64,000 bases of DNA from Pseudomonas putida (GCF_002741075.1 NZ_CP016634.1:2092501-2156500); one strand, 5' to 3'. Shown: positions 44,001 through 52,185, counted from the stretch's first letter. The notes: a model not told the origin generated them from the letters alone. Numbers and translations are program-made.

Positions 44001-44458
44001 CGGATCTCATCGGTCAGGCGCTTGCCGCGGCCATTGCCGATGGACGCCTGGTAATCACCCTGATTGCGCCGGGCGTTGATCATCTGGGTGCTGAAGTCGT
44101 TCCAGGCGTGCTGCAGGGCCACCAGCCGGTCGATGCGCTCGGTTTGCTGCGGGTTGTCCAGCACCATCGCCCGCAGGGCCTGGAGGCTCGTGAAAATGCG
44201 CGGCTTGGCCACTTCGTAGGGGTCGAGGAAGCGCTCGTCCCCGGTGATCAGGAACCCACGCATACCCGTTTCCATGTCGATCGACAGTTTGACGGTCTCA
44301 TTGGCATTGCCGATCACCCGATCGGTGTGCTCGACCCATTGCATGGCCGAGAGCAAATAGTTGATCACCGCAACGAAGGCCACGGCGCCCAGCAGGCCGA
44401 CCCCCAGGGGGAGCCCTACGTTGCGGCTCAACAGTTTGCGAAAGCTCTGTTGATCCAT
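41027..44458 (-). CDS. Large hybrid histidine kinase with CHASE3, GAF and three receivers
   Basis: A protein of about 1143 residues. N-terminal helix (about 14-36), periplasmic CHASE3-like helical sensor with METGMRGFLITGDE, second helix near 178-200, GAF-like domain about 230-385, a long Gln/Glu-rich coiled coil (390-475), HisKA with His489 (MSHELRTPLNSS), HATPase (520-705), Pro/Ala linker, then three receivers with Asp801, Asp923 and Asp1070. The start is uncertain: ATGs at 44476 and 44458 and a GTG at 44524 all lack strong ribosome sites. This architecture matches multi-step phosphorelay kinases; there is no Hpt domain in the protein or the neighbouring genes. Confidence 0.88.
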   Translation of the reverse strand: MDQQSFRKLLSRNVGLPLGVGLLGAVAFVAVINYLLSAMQWVEHTDRVIGNANETVKLSIDMETGMRGFLITGDERFLDPYEVAKPRIFTSLQALRAMVLDNPQQTERIDRLVALQHAWNDFSTQMINARRNQGDYQASIGNGRGKRLTDEIRKEFDDLIVSEQQLRMARNEKVKSVTVWAITGFVLFIVTLSALLAYLGRRDLLLLSNSYVDNLQAQRRATERLEHQAWLRSGQTQLAGQVLGQLTLPMLGDNILRFFASYLGSVVGAFHVRDEQGQLVRMACYGLDADQAPGPSSARQGGLLDQAVRQLAPLRLDNLPEDYLRLSSSLGSGLPRSALLMPTHDDGQVNGVLELGFLRPLQERDVELLQQVAGSLGISIESARYRHRLQQVLAETQQLNEELQVQQEELKTANEELEEQSRVLKESQAHLETQQAELEQTNEQLAERTDALGRKNAELNQAQMELQARAEDLQRTNRYKSEFLANMSHELRTPLNSSLILAKLLAENAEGNLTGEQVKFAESIYSAGNDLLNLINDILDIAKVEAGKLEVRPQVTQIQSLADGLRGLFQPLAQDKGLAFDVQLEPRVPATLLTDRQRLEQILKNLLSNAIKFTEHGKVSLTIDQQDDRGVVFTVRDTGIGIATDEHQAIFDAFHQVDGTSNRRYGGTGLGLSISRDLARLLGGQITVQSTPGQGSAFSLVLPEQLEVGQTPAPAPQVSAPTPQPAVAASPLPAKAPAFADDREQAPFANRCILVVEDEPSFARILYDLAHELGYSCLVAQGADEGYALAAQYTPDAILLDMRLPDHSGLTVLQRLKEQASTRHIPVHVISVEDRIEAAMHMGAVGYAVKPASREELKAVFGRLEAKLTQKLKHILLVEDDDLQRESIARLIGDEDIEITAVALAQDALALLRENIYDCMIIDLKLPDMLGNELLKRMTSETIRAFPPVIVYTGRNLTREEEADLLKYSRSIIIKGARSPERLLDEVTLFLHKVESQLSHERQRMLKTARSRDKVFEGRKILLVDDDVRNIFALTSALEHKGAIVEIGRNGREAIERLEQHPDIDLVLMDVMMPEMDGYEATRLIRQQPRWRKLPIIAVTAKAMKDDQQRCLQAGANDYLAKPIELDRLFSLIRVWLPQLERI

Positions 44459-44707
44459 CGAGGCTGCTTGAATCATCTGAAAACGCCCGAGCAAAAAAAG
44501 TCCATTGAAAAGGATGGCGGCCACTGCGCATGAGGAACGCTATAGCGAGTCTAACCAGCTTTATCGGCTCTGGCAGGGCAGTTAGCCAGAATTTGAAGGC
44601 CACTGACGCCAATCGTTCCATCAATCGACAGGGGCCGTTATGCTGGGGAACTTCTGCCACCTGCGCACCACCCAAGTAAGGACCACTCTTCTGAACAGGA
44701 CGCCCCC

Positions 44708-45058
44708 ATGCAACTTCTGGTAGTCGAAGACGACGACATCGTTCGGATGCTGATGGTCGAAGTGCTCGTCGAACTGGGCTACACCACCATCGAAGCCGAG
44801 AACGCCGCTGCTGCCTTGGGGATCCTTGAGGATGCCAATCAACCGCTGGCACTGCTGATGACCGATGTTGGCCTTCCGGACATGCGCGGCGAGGAACTGG
44901 CAGCCAAGGCCCGCGAGCTGCGACCGACGCTACCTGTGCTGTTTGCCAGTGGATTTGCCGAGAGCTTCGACGTACCGCCGGGCATGCACATGATTGGCAA
45001 GCCCTTTGGTATCGATCAACTGCGGGACAAGGTGAAGGGAATACTGGGGACGTCTTGA
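44708..45058 (+). CDS. Single-domain response regulator, divergent from the hybrid kinase
   Basis: A 116-residue stand-alone receiver starting MQLLVVEDDDIVRM, with Asp53 in LLMTDVGLPDMRG, LFASGFAES and Lys in MIGKPFGIDQL. AGGACG lies upstream. It reads divergently from the CheR/CheB/hybrid kinase unit across a gap of about 250 bp, and so may belong to the same signalling set. No DNA-binding or enzymatic output domain is attached. Confidence 0.85.
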   Translation: MQLLVVEDDDIVRMLMVEVLVELGYTTIEAENAAAALGILEDANQPLALLMTDVGLPDMRGEELAAKARELRPTLPVLFASGFAESFDVPPGMHMIGKPFGIDQLRDKVKGILGTS

Positions 45059-45071
45059 GCGTAGCGTCGCC

Positions 45072-46292
45072 CTACGAACGAGGGTCGCCGAAATAGTAGC
45101 GATCCAGGCTGCCCTTACCGAAGTAGCGCTCGTACTCCTGGATAGCGTACAGGTCCATCATGCCGGCGATGTAGTCTGTGACCAGCCTGCGCCGGTCTGC
45201 CTTGAGTGAGCGCAGCTCCGGCGGCAGTAGCCTGTTTTTCTCGTTATAGCGCGCATCGCTGTACACCTCGAACAGCCCCTTGATCACCTGCTCGCCTCGT
45301 TTTTCATACAGCTGGACGTCTTTTTTGCGCAGGATGGCCTTGAACAGGAGCTTCTTGAGGCCCTCGGCCAACTTGGCATAGTGTTGGTAACCGAGTGTGC
45401 CGTCGACCAGGCCAATGTCCGAGCACAGCGTGTTGACGATCTTGGAGGTCAGCTCCTTCTTCAACACCATCGCGTACTCTTCCGACGACCCCAGACGATG
45501 CGAGCGCATGGCATCGCTCTGCACCGCCTGCGCCAGTTCGTTCATCATCGGATACGCCTCGGCGAAGGTATCGCTGATCTTGAACTCATGCAGGATCTCT
45601 CCCAGGCTGATCAGCCCAAAGCTCAAGGCGTCTTCAAGGTCGTGGGCGGCATAGGCGATTTCATCGGCAAGGTCCATGATCTGGGCATCAATGCTCTTGG
45701 TGATGTTGACGTCCCGCTGCGCCAGTTCCTCGGTCAGGAACAGATGGTCCTCGTCGTAGAGAAACTTCGCCGAATTGTCCTCGCGACGATGGAAGTACTT
45801 GGTCACCGCCATCAACGTACGCACATTGAGATTGAGCCCATCGTACAAATGATGTTTGCGCTCCAGGGTGCGCAGAATACGAAAGGCCTGGGCATTGCCT
45901 TCATACCCGCCACACTCGCTGCACAGCTCGTTGAGCACTTTCTCGCCGTGATGCCCGAAAGGCGGGTTGCCGATGTCATGGGCCAGTGCGGCGGTCTCGG
46001 CGACAACGGTGTCGTTGAGCTCCAGGTCGATGGCAATCGAGCGCGCGATCTGTGCGACCTCCAGACTGTGGGTGAGGCGATTGCGGTTGAAACGTCCGGC
46101 GTCGATACCCAGCAGCTGCATCTTGCCTTGCAGCCGACGGAAGGATGAGGAATACAGGACCCTGGCATAGTCGCGCATCAGTTCCTGGCGTCCATTGGAG
46201 CGTCCATCGTCGTGGGCGAAGACTCGATACTGCAACTTCGCGGCTTCGAGTTCCTGTTCCTTGGCGTAGGCCTTTACATCGTTGTCGTACAT
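45072..46292 (-). CDS. dgt: Deoxyguanosinetriphosphate triphosphohydrolase-like protein
   Basis: A 406-residue HD-superfamily protein starting MYDNDVKAYAKEQELEAAKL, with AAAAGGAATGAAGCT upstream. The HD metal motif is complete: RNRLTHSLEVAQIARSI (His) and ALAHDIGNPPFGHHGE (His-Asp), with MDLADEIAYAAHDLEDAL further on (Asp). dNTPases of this family release triphosphate from dNTPs, shaping nucleotide pools; some limit phage replication. It follows the radical SAM gene by 37 bp in the same direction. Ends 14 bases from the convergent receiver gene. Confidence 0.93.
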   Translation of the reverse strand: MYDNDVKAYAKEQELEAAKLQYRVFAHDDGRSNGRQELMRDYARVLYSSSFRRLQGKMQLLGIDAGRFNRNRLTHSLEVAQIARSIAIDLELNDTVVAETAALAHDIGNPPFGHHGEKVLNELCSECGGYEGNAQAFRILRTLERKHHLYDGLNLNVRTLMAVTKYFHRREDNSAKFLYDEDHLFLTEELAQRDVNITKSIDAQIMDLADEIAYAAHDLEDALSFGLISLGEILHEFKISDTFAEAYPMMNELAQAVQSDAMRSHRLGSSEEYAMVLKKELTSKIVNTLCSDIGLVDGTLGYQHYAKLAEGLKKLLFKAILRKKDVQLYEKRGEQVIKGLFEVYSDARYNEKNRLLPPELRSLKADRRRLVTDYIAGMMDLYAIQEYERYFGKGSLDRYYFGDPRS

Positions 46293-46329
46293 AGCTTCAT
46301 TCCTTTTTCGGTTGAGCTCGCCGTGACCG

Positions 46330-47700
46330 CTATGGCCGAAACGGCAGGCAGGCCGCATCCGATGCCGCGACATCCGCCTCGAACGCCTGCTCACTGTAAT
46401 CGCGTGGGTAGTAGGAAAAGCGCTTCAGATCAAGGTAATCCTGCTTTCGCATGTAGCGTCTGGACAGCGCCAGGCTCTCGCGCTCCACCTGTGCTGCATC
46501 CAGCTCGGGGCTCAAGTTCAGCTGGGTGATACCGCAATGCTGGGCACTCGCGGGGTCCACAGGTGTCGCACCCTGGGCCTGCAGCTGCGCCAGGAACCCC
46601 GCGCTATGGCGGGGCGGCCCATAGACCACCACGGGCCCGACCGACACGCCCTTGATGCACTGGGCATGTTCATCGAGCCACTGACGAGTCTGCTCGAGGG
46701 TCGCCGCCGTTTCACCGGCGTACAACAGCACATTGACCTTGACCCAGATGCCATGGCTGGCACACGCCTGCAGCAACTCCGACGCCGACTGCAGATAACG
46801 CGTCGGGTCCCGGGCCTTGTTCATCGCCAGGATTTGCCTGGGCGCCGCCGACTCGAGCCCCAGGTCGATGACTTTCATGCCCGCCGCGGCGAGGCTTTTG
46901 ACCGTATCGGGCTTGATGCCGTCCACCCGGCTTTCGCAGCGCCAGTGGATACGGGTATCGCAGCGCTGGACCTGTTCGGCCAGCGCCTGGGCCCATCGCG
47001 GGTTGGGCAGGAAGAAGGACGACTGGAAATACGGACGGATGCCGTGGTCGTCATAGTCGTCTGCCAGCTGGCGTAGCTCATCGACGATCAATTCGGGGGC
47101 TTTGAGCTTTTGCAGCGGGACATCTCGCTCTTCGCAGAACACACAGCCTTTGCCGCATCCTCGGGAGGTCTCGATGCTGGGCTGGTAGCGCCGATGGCCT
47201 TCGACCAGCAAATGGTTCAAGCCACAGCCCCGTCCGTCCCAGGGGCCGTCGAACGCCAGCAACGTCGGCAGCAGGTCTTCGCCCAGGCCTTGGACGATCT
47301 GGTCGACCTGTGGCAGTTTGCTCTGCAGCCACTCACTGTCAGGCCCTGTCACCCATCGCCCACCGAGCACGATGCGCACCCAGGGAGCGAGATCCTTGAC
47401 CGCCCTGCAGAACAAACGCGCCCACTCCAGGGCGTAGAAACTGGTCATCGAGAGCATCAAGGGTGCATCGGCCCGGAGCAGGCCCTGCCAGTACAGACGT
47501 TCGGCGAGCGCATCAGGTGCTTCGTGCTCGCCATGCACCAGCAGGGTCTGAAGGCCGTTTCGCTGACATAAGCTCGCCAGGCCCAACGCGCCGTAGTTCA
47601 AGTACAACTGTCGCCGGGCCAGGGCGTGGTCCCGCTTCTTTGGTTGCAGCAGGCCGGCGGAGACGAACAGCACGGGTGCGCGTCCCGCGCGGATCAACAT
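46330..47700 (-). CDS. Radical SAM enzyme with cobalamin-binding-like N-terminal domain
   Basis: A 456-residue protein. The [4Fe-4S] motif is CGKGCVFC (Cys182, Cys186, Cys189; spacing C-x3-C-x2-C) in SIETSRGCGKGCVFCEERD. The preceding 170 residues have the Rossmann-like look of B12-binding domains (LGLASLCQRNGLQTLLVHG, VRIVLGGRWVTG) but no DxHxxG, so cobalamin may not be bound base-off. The C-terminal part includes IHWRCESRVDGIKPDTVKSL and GLESAAPRQILAM, typical of methylthio-type/B12 radical SAM barrels. The start at 47700 gives a 7-bp overlap with the upstream Cys-rich gene. The substrate is unknown. Confidence 0.85.
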   Translation of the reverse strand: MLIRAGRAPVLFVSAGLLQPKKRDHALARRQLYLNYGALGLASLCQRNGLQTLLVHGEHEAPDALAERLYWQGLLRADAPLMLSMTSFYALEWARLFCRAVKDLAPWVRIVLGGRWVTGPDSEWLQSKLPQVDQIVQGLGEDLLPTLLAFDGPWDGRGCGLNHLLVEGHRRYQPSIETSRGCGKGCVFCEERDVPLQKLKAPELIVDELRQLADDYDDHGIRPYFQSSFFLPNPRWAQALAEQVQRCDTRIHWRCESRVDGIKPDTVKSLAAAGMKVIDLGLESAAPRQILAMNKARDPTRYLQSASELLQACASHGIWVKVNVLLYAGETAATLEQTRQWLDEHAQCIKGVSVGPVVVYGPPRHSAGFLAQLQAQGATPVDPASAQHCGITQLNLSPELDAAQVERESLALSRRYMRKQDYLDLKRFSYYPRDYSEQAFEADVAASDAACLPFRP

Positions 47701-47885
47701 TCTCCGGGTTCCCCGGCGCACCAGTCACACACGTCCTCCTCGGCCTCGCCCTGCACGAACAGGATCTGGCCCACCTCTCCGGCCCTTCGGTCGTCCTCGA
47801 TGCAGCCGTCACAGAGCGTGATCGTGGGGTATTGCTCCGCAGCGCGATCCGAGAGTAGATCGCCATACACTACGCATTTCTTCAT
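47694..47885 (-). CDS. Cys-rich mini-protein, probable zinc-ribbon type
   Basis: A 63-residue acidic protein starting MKKCVVYGDLLSDRAAEQYP and ending DVCDWCAGEPGEC. It contains two C-x2-C knuckles (LCDGC and VCDWC) 26 residues apart, plus Cys4 and the terminal Cys, which fits one zinc or iron site of rubredoxin/zinc-ribbon type. Related small proteins occur widely in Pseudomonas as far as I remember. The gene overlaps the radical SAM gene by 7 bp (ATGTTGA), so the two are translationally coupled. Start at 47885 chosen because earlier codons lack similarity to the family. Confidence 0.75.
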   Translation of the reverse strand: MKKCVVYGDLLSDRAAEQYPTITLCDGCIEDDRRAGEVGQILFVQGEAEEDVCDWCAGEPGEC

Positions 47886-48129
47886 GGTCGCTTCCCAGGT
47901 CATAAGGGCCATCATTGGCCACGGGCATCCCTTGCCCCGGCGTGGACACATTTAGGAATTTCCCCAGCCACCCTGTCAAAAACGCGGCGTTTAGGCCCTG
48001 CCCGGCAGACCCGCCACCTTCTTACAAACTGCAACCCGCCCTCCTGACGCCGCAGCTTGTGTCAATGGATCGAAAGCCGCCGGGCGTTCTGCAGTACACT
48101 TGCCGTTCAACCCGATCAAGGCTCCCCCC

Positions 48130-48609
48130 ATGCCTCGCTTCCCTCGCCTGCTGCTCCCCTTGCTGCTGCTCGCCACCCTCGCCGCCTGCGACCAGAAACC
48201 CACCCGCGAAGAAAAGATCCTGGCCAACCTGCCATTGCAGGAGGCTTACGAACACAACATCGAGAAGATCGCCGCGCTGCTCGCGCCCAAGCATCCGCAA
48301 CTGTCCGAGGAGCAGATCCAGGCCGTGCTGCGCAAGCACCTCACCGCCGAGGACCAGCGCCAGGATCTGTTCAAGCTCTACAGCGAACAGCACTTCAGCG
48401 ATGCCGAGTTCGACCTCATCGTCGCCGCCACCCACGATCCGGAAAAAGCCAAGGCGCTGGAAAACAGCGACGAAGGCAAGCACCTGAGCGAGAAGCTGAC
48501 CGCCTTGATGCGCGAAAGCGCCAGCGATGAGAAGGTGCAGGCCATGGCCGAGCAGCGCATGCAGGAGGTGGAGGATGAACTGAACGAGCTGCAAACGCCC
48601 CGGGACTGA
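48130..48609 (+). CDS. Predicted lipoprotein, helical, unknown function
   Basis: A 159-residue protein with a lipobox leader MPRFPRLLLPLLLLATLAAC: cleavage and lipidation at the Cys are expected. Asp directly after the Cys would favour retention at the inner membrane by the +2 rule. The rest is charged and helical (EEKILANLPLQEAYEHNIEK, LTAEDQRQDLFKLYSEQHF, QRMQEVEDELNELQ). I recognise no enzyme family. The ATG at 48130 is preferred over 48100 because the lipoprotein leader begins there. It precedes a diguanylate cyclase gene by 66 bp. Confidence 0.7.
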   Translation: MPRFPRLLLPLLLLATLAACDQKPTREEKILANLPLQEAYEHNIEKIAALLAPKHPQLSEEQIQAVLRKHLTAEDQRQDLFKLYSEQHFSDAEFDLIVAATHDPEKAKALENSDEGKHLSEKLTALMRESASDEKVQAMAEQRMQEVEDELNELQTPRD

Positions 48610-48675
48610 AAGCAACTGCGCCCCAGCCCTGTAACAGATTAAGGTTATCGTTCTTCCCCGCCAAAGAGGTCAGGA

Positions 48676-50250
48676 TTGCCACACGCCAAGAAAGGCCTGC
48701 GCCTGGATCTGCGCACGCTGATTCTCGTACTTGCGGCACTCACCGCCACCGTGATGCTGCTGACCAGCTATTTCGCCAGCTACCGCGTGCAGCGCCAACT
48801 GCTGATCGACCATGCGCTGGAAGCGAATCGGGTGTACGCCGCGAAGCTGGCCTCGATCACCGAGACCTTCCTGGGCAATGCCCTGCAACAGTTGGCCTTC
48901 AGTGCCTCGGTACAGGGGCGGCAACTGGACAATGCCTTGGCGATGCAACGCGAAACCGAACGGCTGCTGCACCAGAGCAGCGCCTTCAATTCGACGTTCG
49001 TGGTCGATGCCCAAGGCGTTCTGCAGGCCATTTCACCGGCACCGCTGCGCAAGATGGTCGGTGCCCGCCTGCAGACACCCGGCGCCATCCAGGCGTTGCG
49101 CGAGCGGCATGCGTTGGTGTCGACGCCCTTTCTCTCCACCGCCAACAACCTGGTGGTGGTGCTGTCGCAGCCTGTCTTCGACGCCGACGGCCGCTACCTT
49201 GGCTATGTAGGCGGCACCCTCTACCTGCGCGAGCACAACATCCTCAAAAGCCTGCTGGGCGAACACTTCTACAAGGATGGCTCCTACCTTTATGTGGTCG
49301 ATCGCAACCGGCGCCTGCTCTACCACCCGGACGCCGAGCGCGTGGGCACGGTGGTCCAAGGCAATGCGTTGATCGATAAATTGGCGACACTGGGCAATGG
49401 TACGCAACAAGTGCGCAACAGCGCCGGCGTGGACATGCTGGCAGGGTTCGCCACCGTGCCCAGCACCGGCTGGGGTATCGTCGCCCAGCAGCCGCTGGCG
49501 CAGACGGTCGCGCCGCTCAAACGCCTGATCCTCGATGTGATCGGCATCTCCGCGCCACTCGCCTTGGTGGGCTGCCTGGTGCTTTGGTGGCTGACCGTGG
49601 CCGTCACCCGCCCGTTGCGGCAACTGGCCGCGAGCGCGCGCACCCTGGACCGGCCCGGTACGGCCGAAGGCCTCCAACAGGTCAAGGCTTGGTACTTTGA
49701 GGCCGCAGAGCTCAAGCGGGCGCTGCTGTTCGGGCTCAATCTGCTGCAGGAGCGCATCGGCCGGCTCAATCGCGCGGTCCAGACCGATCCGCTCACAGGC
49801 CTGGGCAACCGTCGCCACCTGGAGTTCAGCCTGTCACTGCTGGAGGCCGAGGCCTGTGATTTCTGCGTCGTGGCGCTGGACATCGACCACTTCAAGCGGG
49901 TCAACGATGGCCACGGGCATGAGGTGGGCGACCAAGTGCTACGTCGGCTGACCGAACTGATGCGCCGCTGCTGCCGGGAAGGCGATGTGTTGTGCCGCAC
50001 CGGCGGCGAGGAGTTCCTGATGCTGTTGCCCGACGCCAGCCTGCAAGCGGCCCTCGCCGTGGCCGAGCGCTTGCGCAAAGGCGTGCAAGACACGCCCATC
50101 GAACCGGTGGGTGCGGTGACCCTCTCGCTGGGTGTGGCGCGGTGGGAAGCCGACAGCCACGAGGCGCCCAGCGAAGCCCTCAATCGCGCCGACCGGGCGC
50201 TCTACGCGGCCAAACAGGCCGGGCGCAACCGCGTGATGAGCGACGCCTGA
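48676..50250 (+). CDS. Membrane diguanylate cyclase with Cache sensor
   Basis: A 524-residue inner-membrane enzyme making cyclic di-GMP. Layout: membrane helix near 14-34, a large periplasmic dCache-like sensor (about 35-275), second helix (LILDVIGISAPLALVGCLVL region, about 280-300), HAMP-like linker, and a C-terminal GGDEF domain (about 360-520). The active site is GGEEF and the product-inhibition I-site REGD lies the standard five residues before it, so it should be active and feedback-inhibited. The start is TTG at 48676, with AGAGG eight bases upstream. No phosphodiesterase is adjacent. Confidence 0.87.
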   Translation: MPHAKKGLRLDLRTLILVLAALTATVMLLTSYFASYRVQRQLLIDHALEANRVYAAKLASITETFLGNALQQLAFSASVQGRQLDNALAMQRETERLLHQSSAFNSTFVVDAQGVLQAISPAPLRKMVGARLQTPGAIQALRERHALVSTPFLSTANNLVVVLSQPVFDADGRYLGYVGGTLYLREHNILKSLLGEHFYKDGSYLYVVDRNRRLLYHPDAERVGTVVQGNALIDKLATLGNGTQQVRNSAGVDMLAGFATVPSTGWGIVAQQPLAQTVAPLKRLILDVIGISAPLALVGCLVLWWLTVAVTRPLRQLAASARTLDRPGTAEGLQQVKAWYFEAAELKRALLFGLNLLQERIGRLNRAVQTDPLTGLGNRRHLEFSLSLLEAEACDFCVVALDIDHFKRVNDGHGHEVGDQVLRRLTELMRRCCREGDVLCRTGGEEFLMLLPDASLQAALAVAERLRKGVQDTPIEPVGAVTLSLGVARWEADSHEAPSEALNRADRALYAAKQAGRNRVMSDA

Positions 50251-50334
50251 GACCGACGCCGTCCGTCGCGGCGTCGGCACCGGGCCCAGGTACGAGGGCT
50301 CGAATGCACGCAGACCTGATCCAGGAGACGTGCC

Positions 50335-50685
50335 ATGAAACACCCCTACCTGCTTCCACTGAGCCTTGCCCTGTGCCTGGGCACCGGTGCCCCTCTTGCG
50401 CTGGCAGCGGGCGCCCCCAATACCGTGCGCACCCCCAGCGAGCAAATTCCCGGCACCGGCACCCTCGATCGCGACGGTGGAGCCATGGGCTCCGGAACTC
50501 CGGGTGACGCCCTGGGCAGCGGCAACGGCGGCACCGATGCCAACGACACCGACAACACGGGCGGCGATGGCACATCCCGGGGCAGCAGCGGCGAGCGTGG
50601 CCCGGGAACCGGCAACAGCGGCGACGTCGATGACGCTGCAACGCCCGGTGATTCGGGCATCAACGGTGGTCGCACAGCGCCCTGA
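50335..50685 (+). CDS. Exported Gly/Asp/Thr-rich low-complexity protein
   Basis: A 116-residue protein with a good signal peptide (MKHPYLLPLSLALCLGTGAP then LALAAG). The mature part is low complexity, dominated by Gly, Asp, Ser, Thr and Pro (GSGNGGTDANDTDNTGGDGT), with no Cys and no hydrophobic core, so it is probably disordered and extracytoplasmic. AGGAGACGTGCC precedes the ATG at 50335. Function is unknown; calcium or surface association can only be guessed from its acidity. Confidence 0.65.
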   Translation: MKHPYLLPLSLALCLGTGAPLALAAGAPNTVRTPSEQIPGTGTLDRDGGAMGSGTPGDALGSGNGGTDANDTDNTGGDGTSRGSSGERGPGTGNSGDVDDAATPGDSGINGGRTAP

Positions 50686-50806
50686 GCACTGCGCCCGCTC
50701 TAGAACGGGGCTTACCCTTGATATGTAACAAGCCTTGTCTTAATACTGTCATCTTTCGGTCATAGGATTGACCTCGATCTGCAACCTATCATCAGGGATG
50801 AGTACC

Positions 50807-51580
50807 ATGCGTCGTGTTGTGTTCAATCAGAAAGGCGGTGTCGGCAAGTCCAGCATCGCCTGCAACCTCGCCGCCGCCAGCGCCGCCGAAGGTTACCGGA
50901 CCTTGCTGGTCGATCTGGACCCACAGGCCAACGCCACCTATTACCTCACCGGCCTTGCCAACGACGCCATCCCTGCCGGCATCACCGATTTCTTCCGCCA
51001 GACCTTGTCCGCCACCGCAGCCGGCAAGAGGCACCGCGTAGCGATCACCGAAACGCGCTATGACAATCTGCATCTGGTCACTGCCAGCCCGGACCTCACC
51101 GATCTGCAGCACAAGCTCGAAAGCAAGTTCAAGATCAACAAGCTGCGCAAGTTGCTGGTGGAACTCTCGCAGGATTACGAGCGGATCTACATCGACACGC
51201 CCCCAGCCCTGAACTTCTACACTTTCAGCGCCCTGGTGGCGGCCGAGCGGCTGCTCATCCCGTTCGATTGCGACAGTTTCTCGCGCCAGGCACTGCGCAG
51301 TGTCCTGGCCGAGGTGGAAGAACTGCGCCAGGACCACAATGCCAACCTGCGGGTCGAAGGCGTGGTGGTCAACCAATTCGCCGGGCGTACGGCCCTGCAC
51401 CAGACGCTGGTCGATCAGTTGCGCGCCGAGGGCCTGCCGGTGCTGCCGGTGTATTTGAGCAGCTCGATCAAGATGCGCGAATCCCATGAAGTGGCGATGC
51501 CGCTGGTGCACCTGGCGCCCCGTCACCGGCTGTCCCAGGAGTTCGTCGAGCTGCTGGATGTGCTGGAGCGGGCAGCCTAA
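50807..51580 (+). CDS. Orphan ParA/MinD family ATPase
   Basis: A 257-residue ATPase with the deviant Walker A motif QKGGVGKSS (Lys9 and Lys14), [12 protein letters not shown] (A') and [10 protein letters not shown] (Walker B). ParA-type ATPases position cargo such as plasmids, chromosomes or protein clusters on the nucleoid. No ParB gene or parS-like repeat is beside it, so this is a stand-alone member of unknown cargo. I prefer ATG at 50807 ([11 protein letters not shown]), with GGGATGA upstream, over 50798. It follows the low-complexity protein gene by 121 bp. Confidence 0.85.
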   Translation: MRRVVFNQKGGVGKSSIACNLAAASAAEGYRTLLVDLDPQANATYYLTGLANDAIPAGITDFFRQTLSATAAGKRHRVAITETRYDNLHLVTASPDLTDLQHKLESKFKINKLRKLLVELSQDYERIYIDTPPALNFYTFSALVAAERLLIPFDCDSFSRQALRSVLAEVEELRQDHNANLRVEGVVVNQFAGRTALHQTLVDQLRAEGLPVLPVYLSSSIKMRESHEVAMPLVHLAPRHRLSQEFVELLDVLERAA

Positions 51581-51709
51581 GGCCTGCGAAGGAATCTGGG
51601 GGCCGCTGTGCGGGTCCATCGCAGGGTTCGCCAACTTCCACGGCCAGCGCCCCCTGCTGCGACAATCCACCACACCACGACCATTCATCGGAATGGTAGA
51701 TTCGCCGCC

Positions 51710-52117
51710 ATGAAAATCTCCTGCCGGACACGCTCGCTGACCGCCTGGACGCTCTATGCCAGCGTCCTGTTCAGCCTATTGATGTGCGGCCTGCATCACG
51801 GCCAGATGAGCGGCCTTCGCTTGTCGGGCCTGGACGGGGGATTCTGCTCGATCTCGAACGATCATGGCCCGGCCATCGACCTGGGCGACAGCGGCAGCGA
51901 CGCACACATGGTGCAGCTCGATTGCCCGGTGTGCTCATCCTTCGCCTTGGCGGTACCGCTTACCGGCAGCGCCTTGACCTTCGCCCAGGCCCAGGGCAAC
52001 GCGCCCTCTCCTGTCGTCGTGCGCAGTTGGGCGCAACCGCCACCGCGCTACCTGCGCCCCGCCCTCAACCCCCGCGCCTCCCCTCTTTTCTTCCTCGCAG
52101 CAGCAACCTTAGCCTGA
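51710..52117 (+). CDS. DUF2946 family exported protein
   Basis: A 135-residue protein with an N-terminal hydrophobic segment (LTAWTLYASVLFSLLMCGLH), a central HMVQLDCPVCSSFALA with the conserved CPVC pair and a C-terminal PPPRYLRPALNPRASP, the DUF2946 pattern. Members often sit beside TonB receptors and copper-responsive genes in Pseudomonas and are thought to bind metal through the Cys/His residues; their function is unproven. It is followed 68 bp later by a TonB receptor gene, consistent with a joint uptake unit. Confidence 0.75.
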   Translation: MKISCRTRSLTAWTLYASVLFSLLMCGLHHGQMSGLRLSGLDGGFCSISNDHGPAIDLGDSGSDAHMVQLDCPVCSSFALAVPLTGSALTFAQAQGNAPSPVVVRSWAQPPPRYLRPALNPRASPLFFLAAATLA

Positions 52118-52185
52118 CCCCGACCGGGCGCGCTTGCGTGCGTGGTCGTGGCCAGCCATGACCTTTGCGTGGAAATCCTTACAAC

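Noticed and set aside
46330..47885. Radical SAM plus Cys-rich peptide as a classical RiPP cluster
   Set aside because: The radical SAM protein has no visible SPASM/RRE domain, there is no transporter or protease, and the small protein looks like a zinc ribbon without leader; kept only as a weak alternative.
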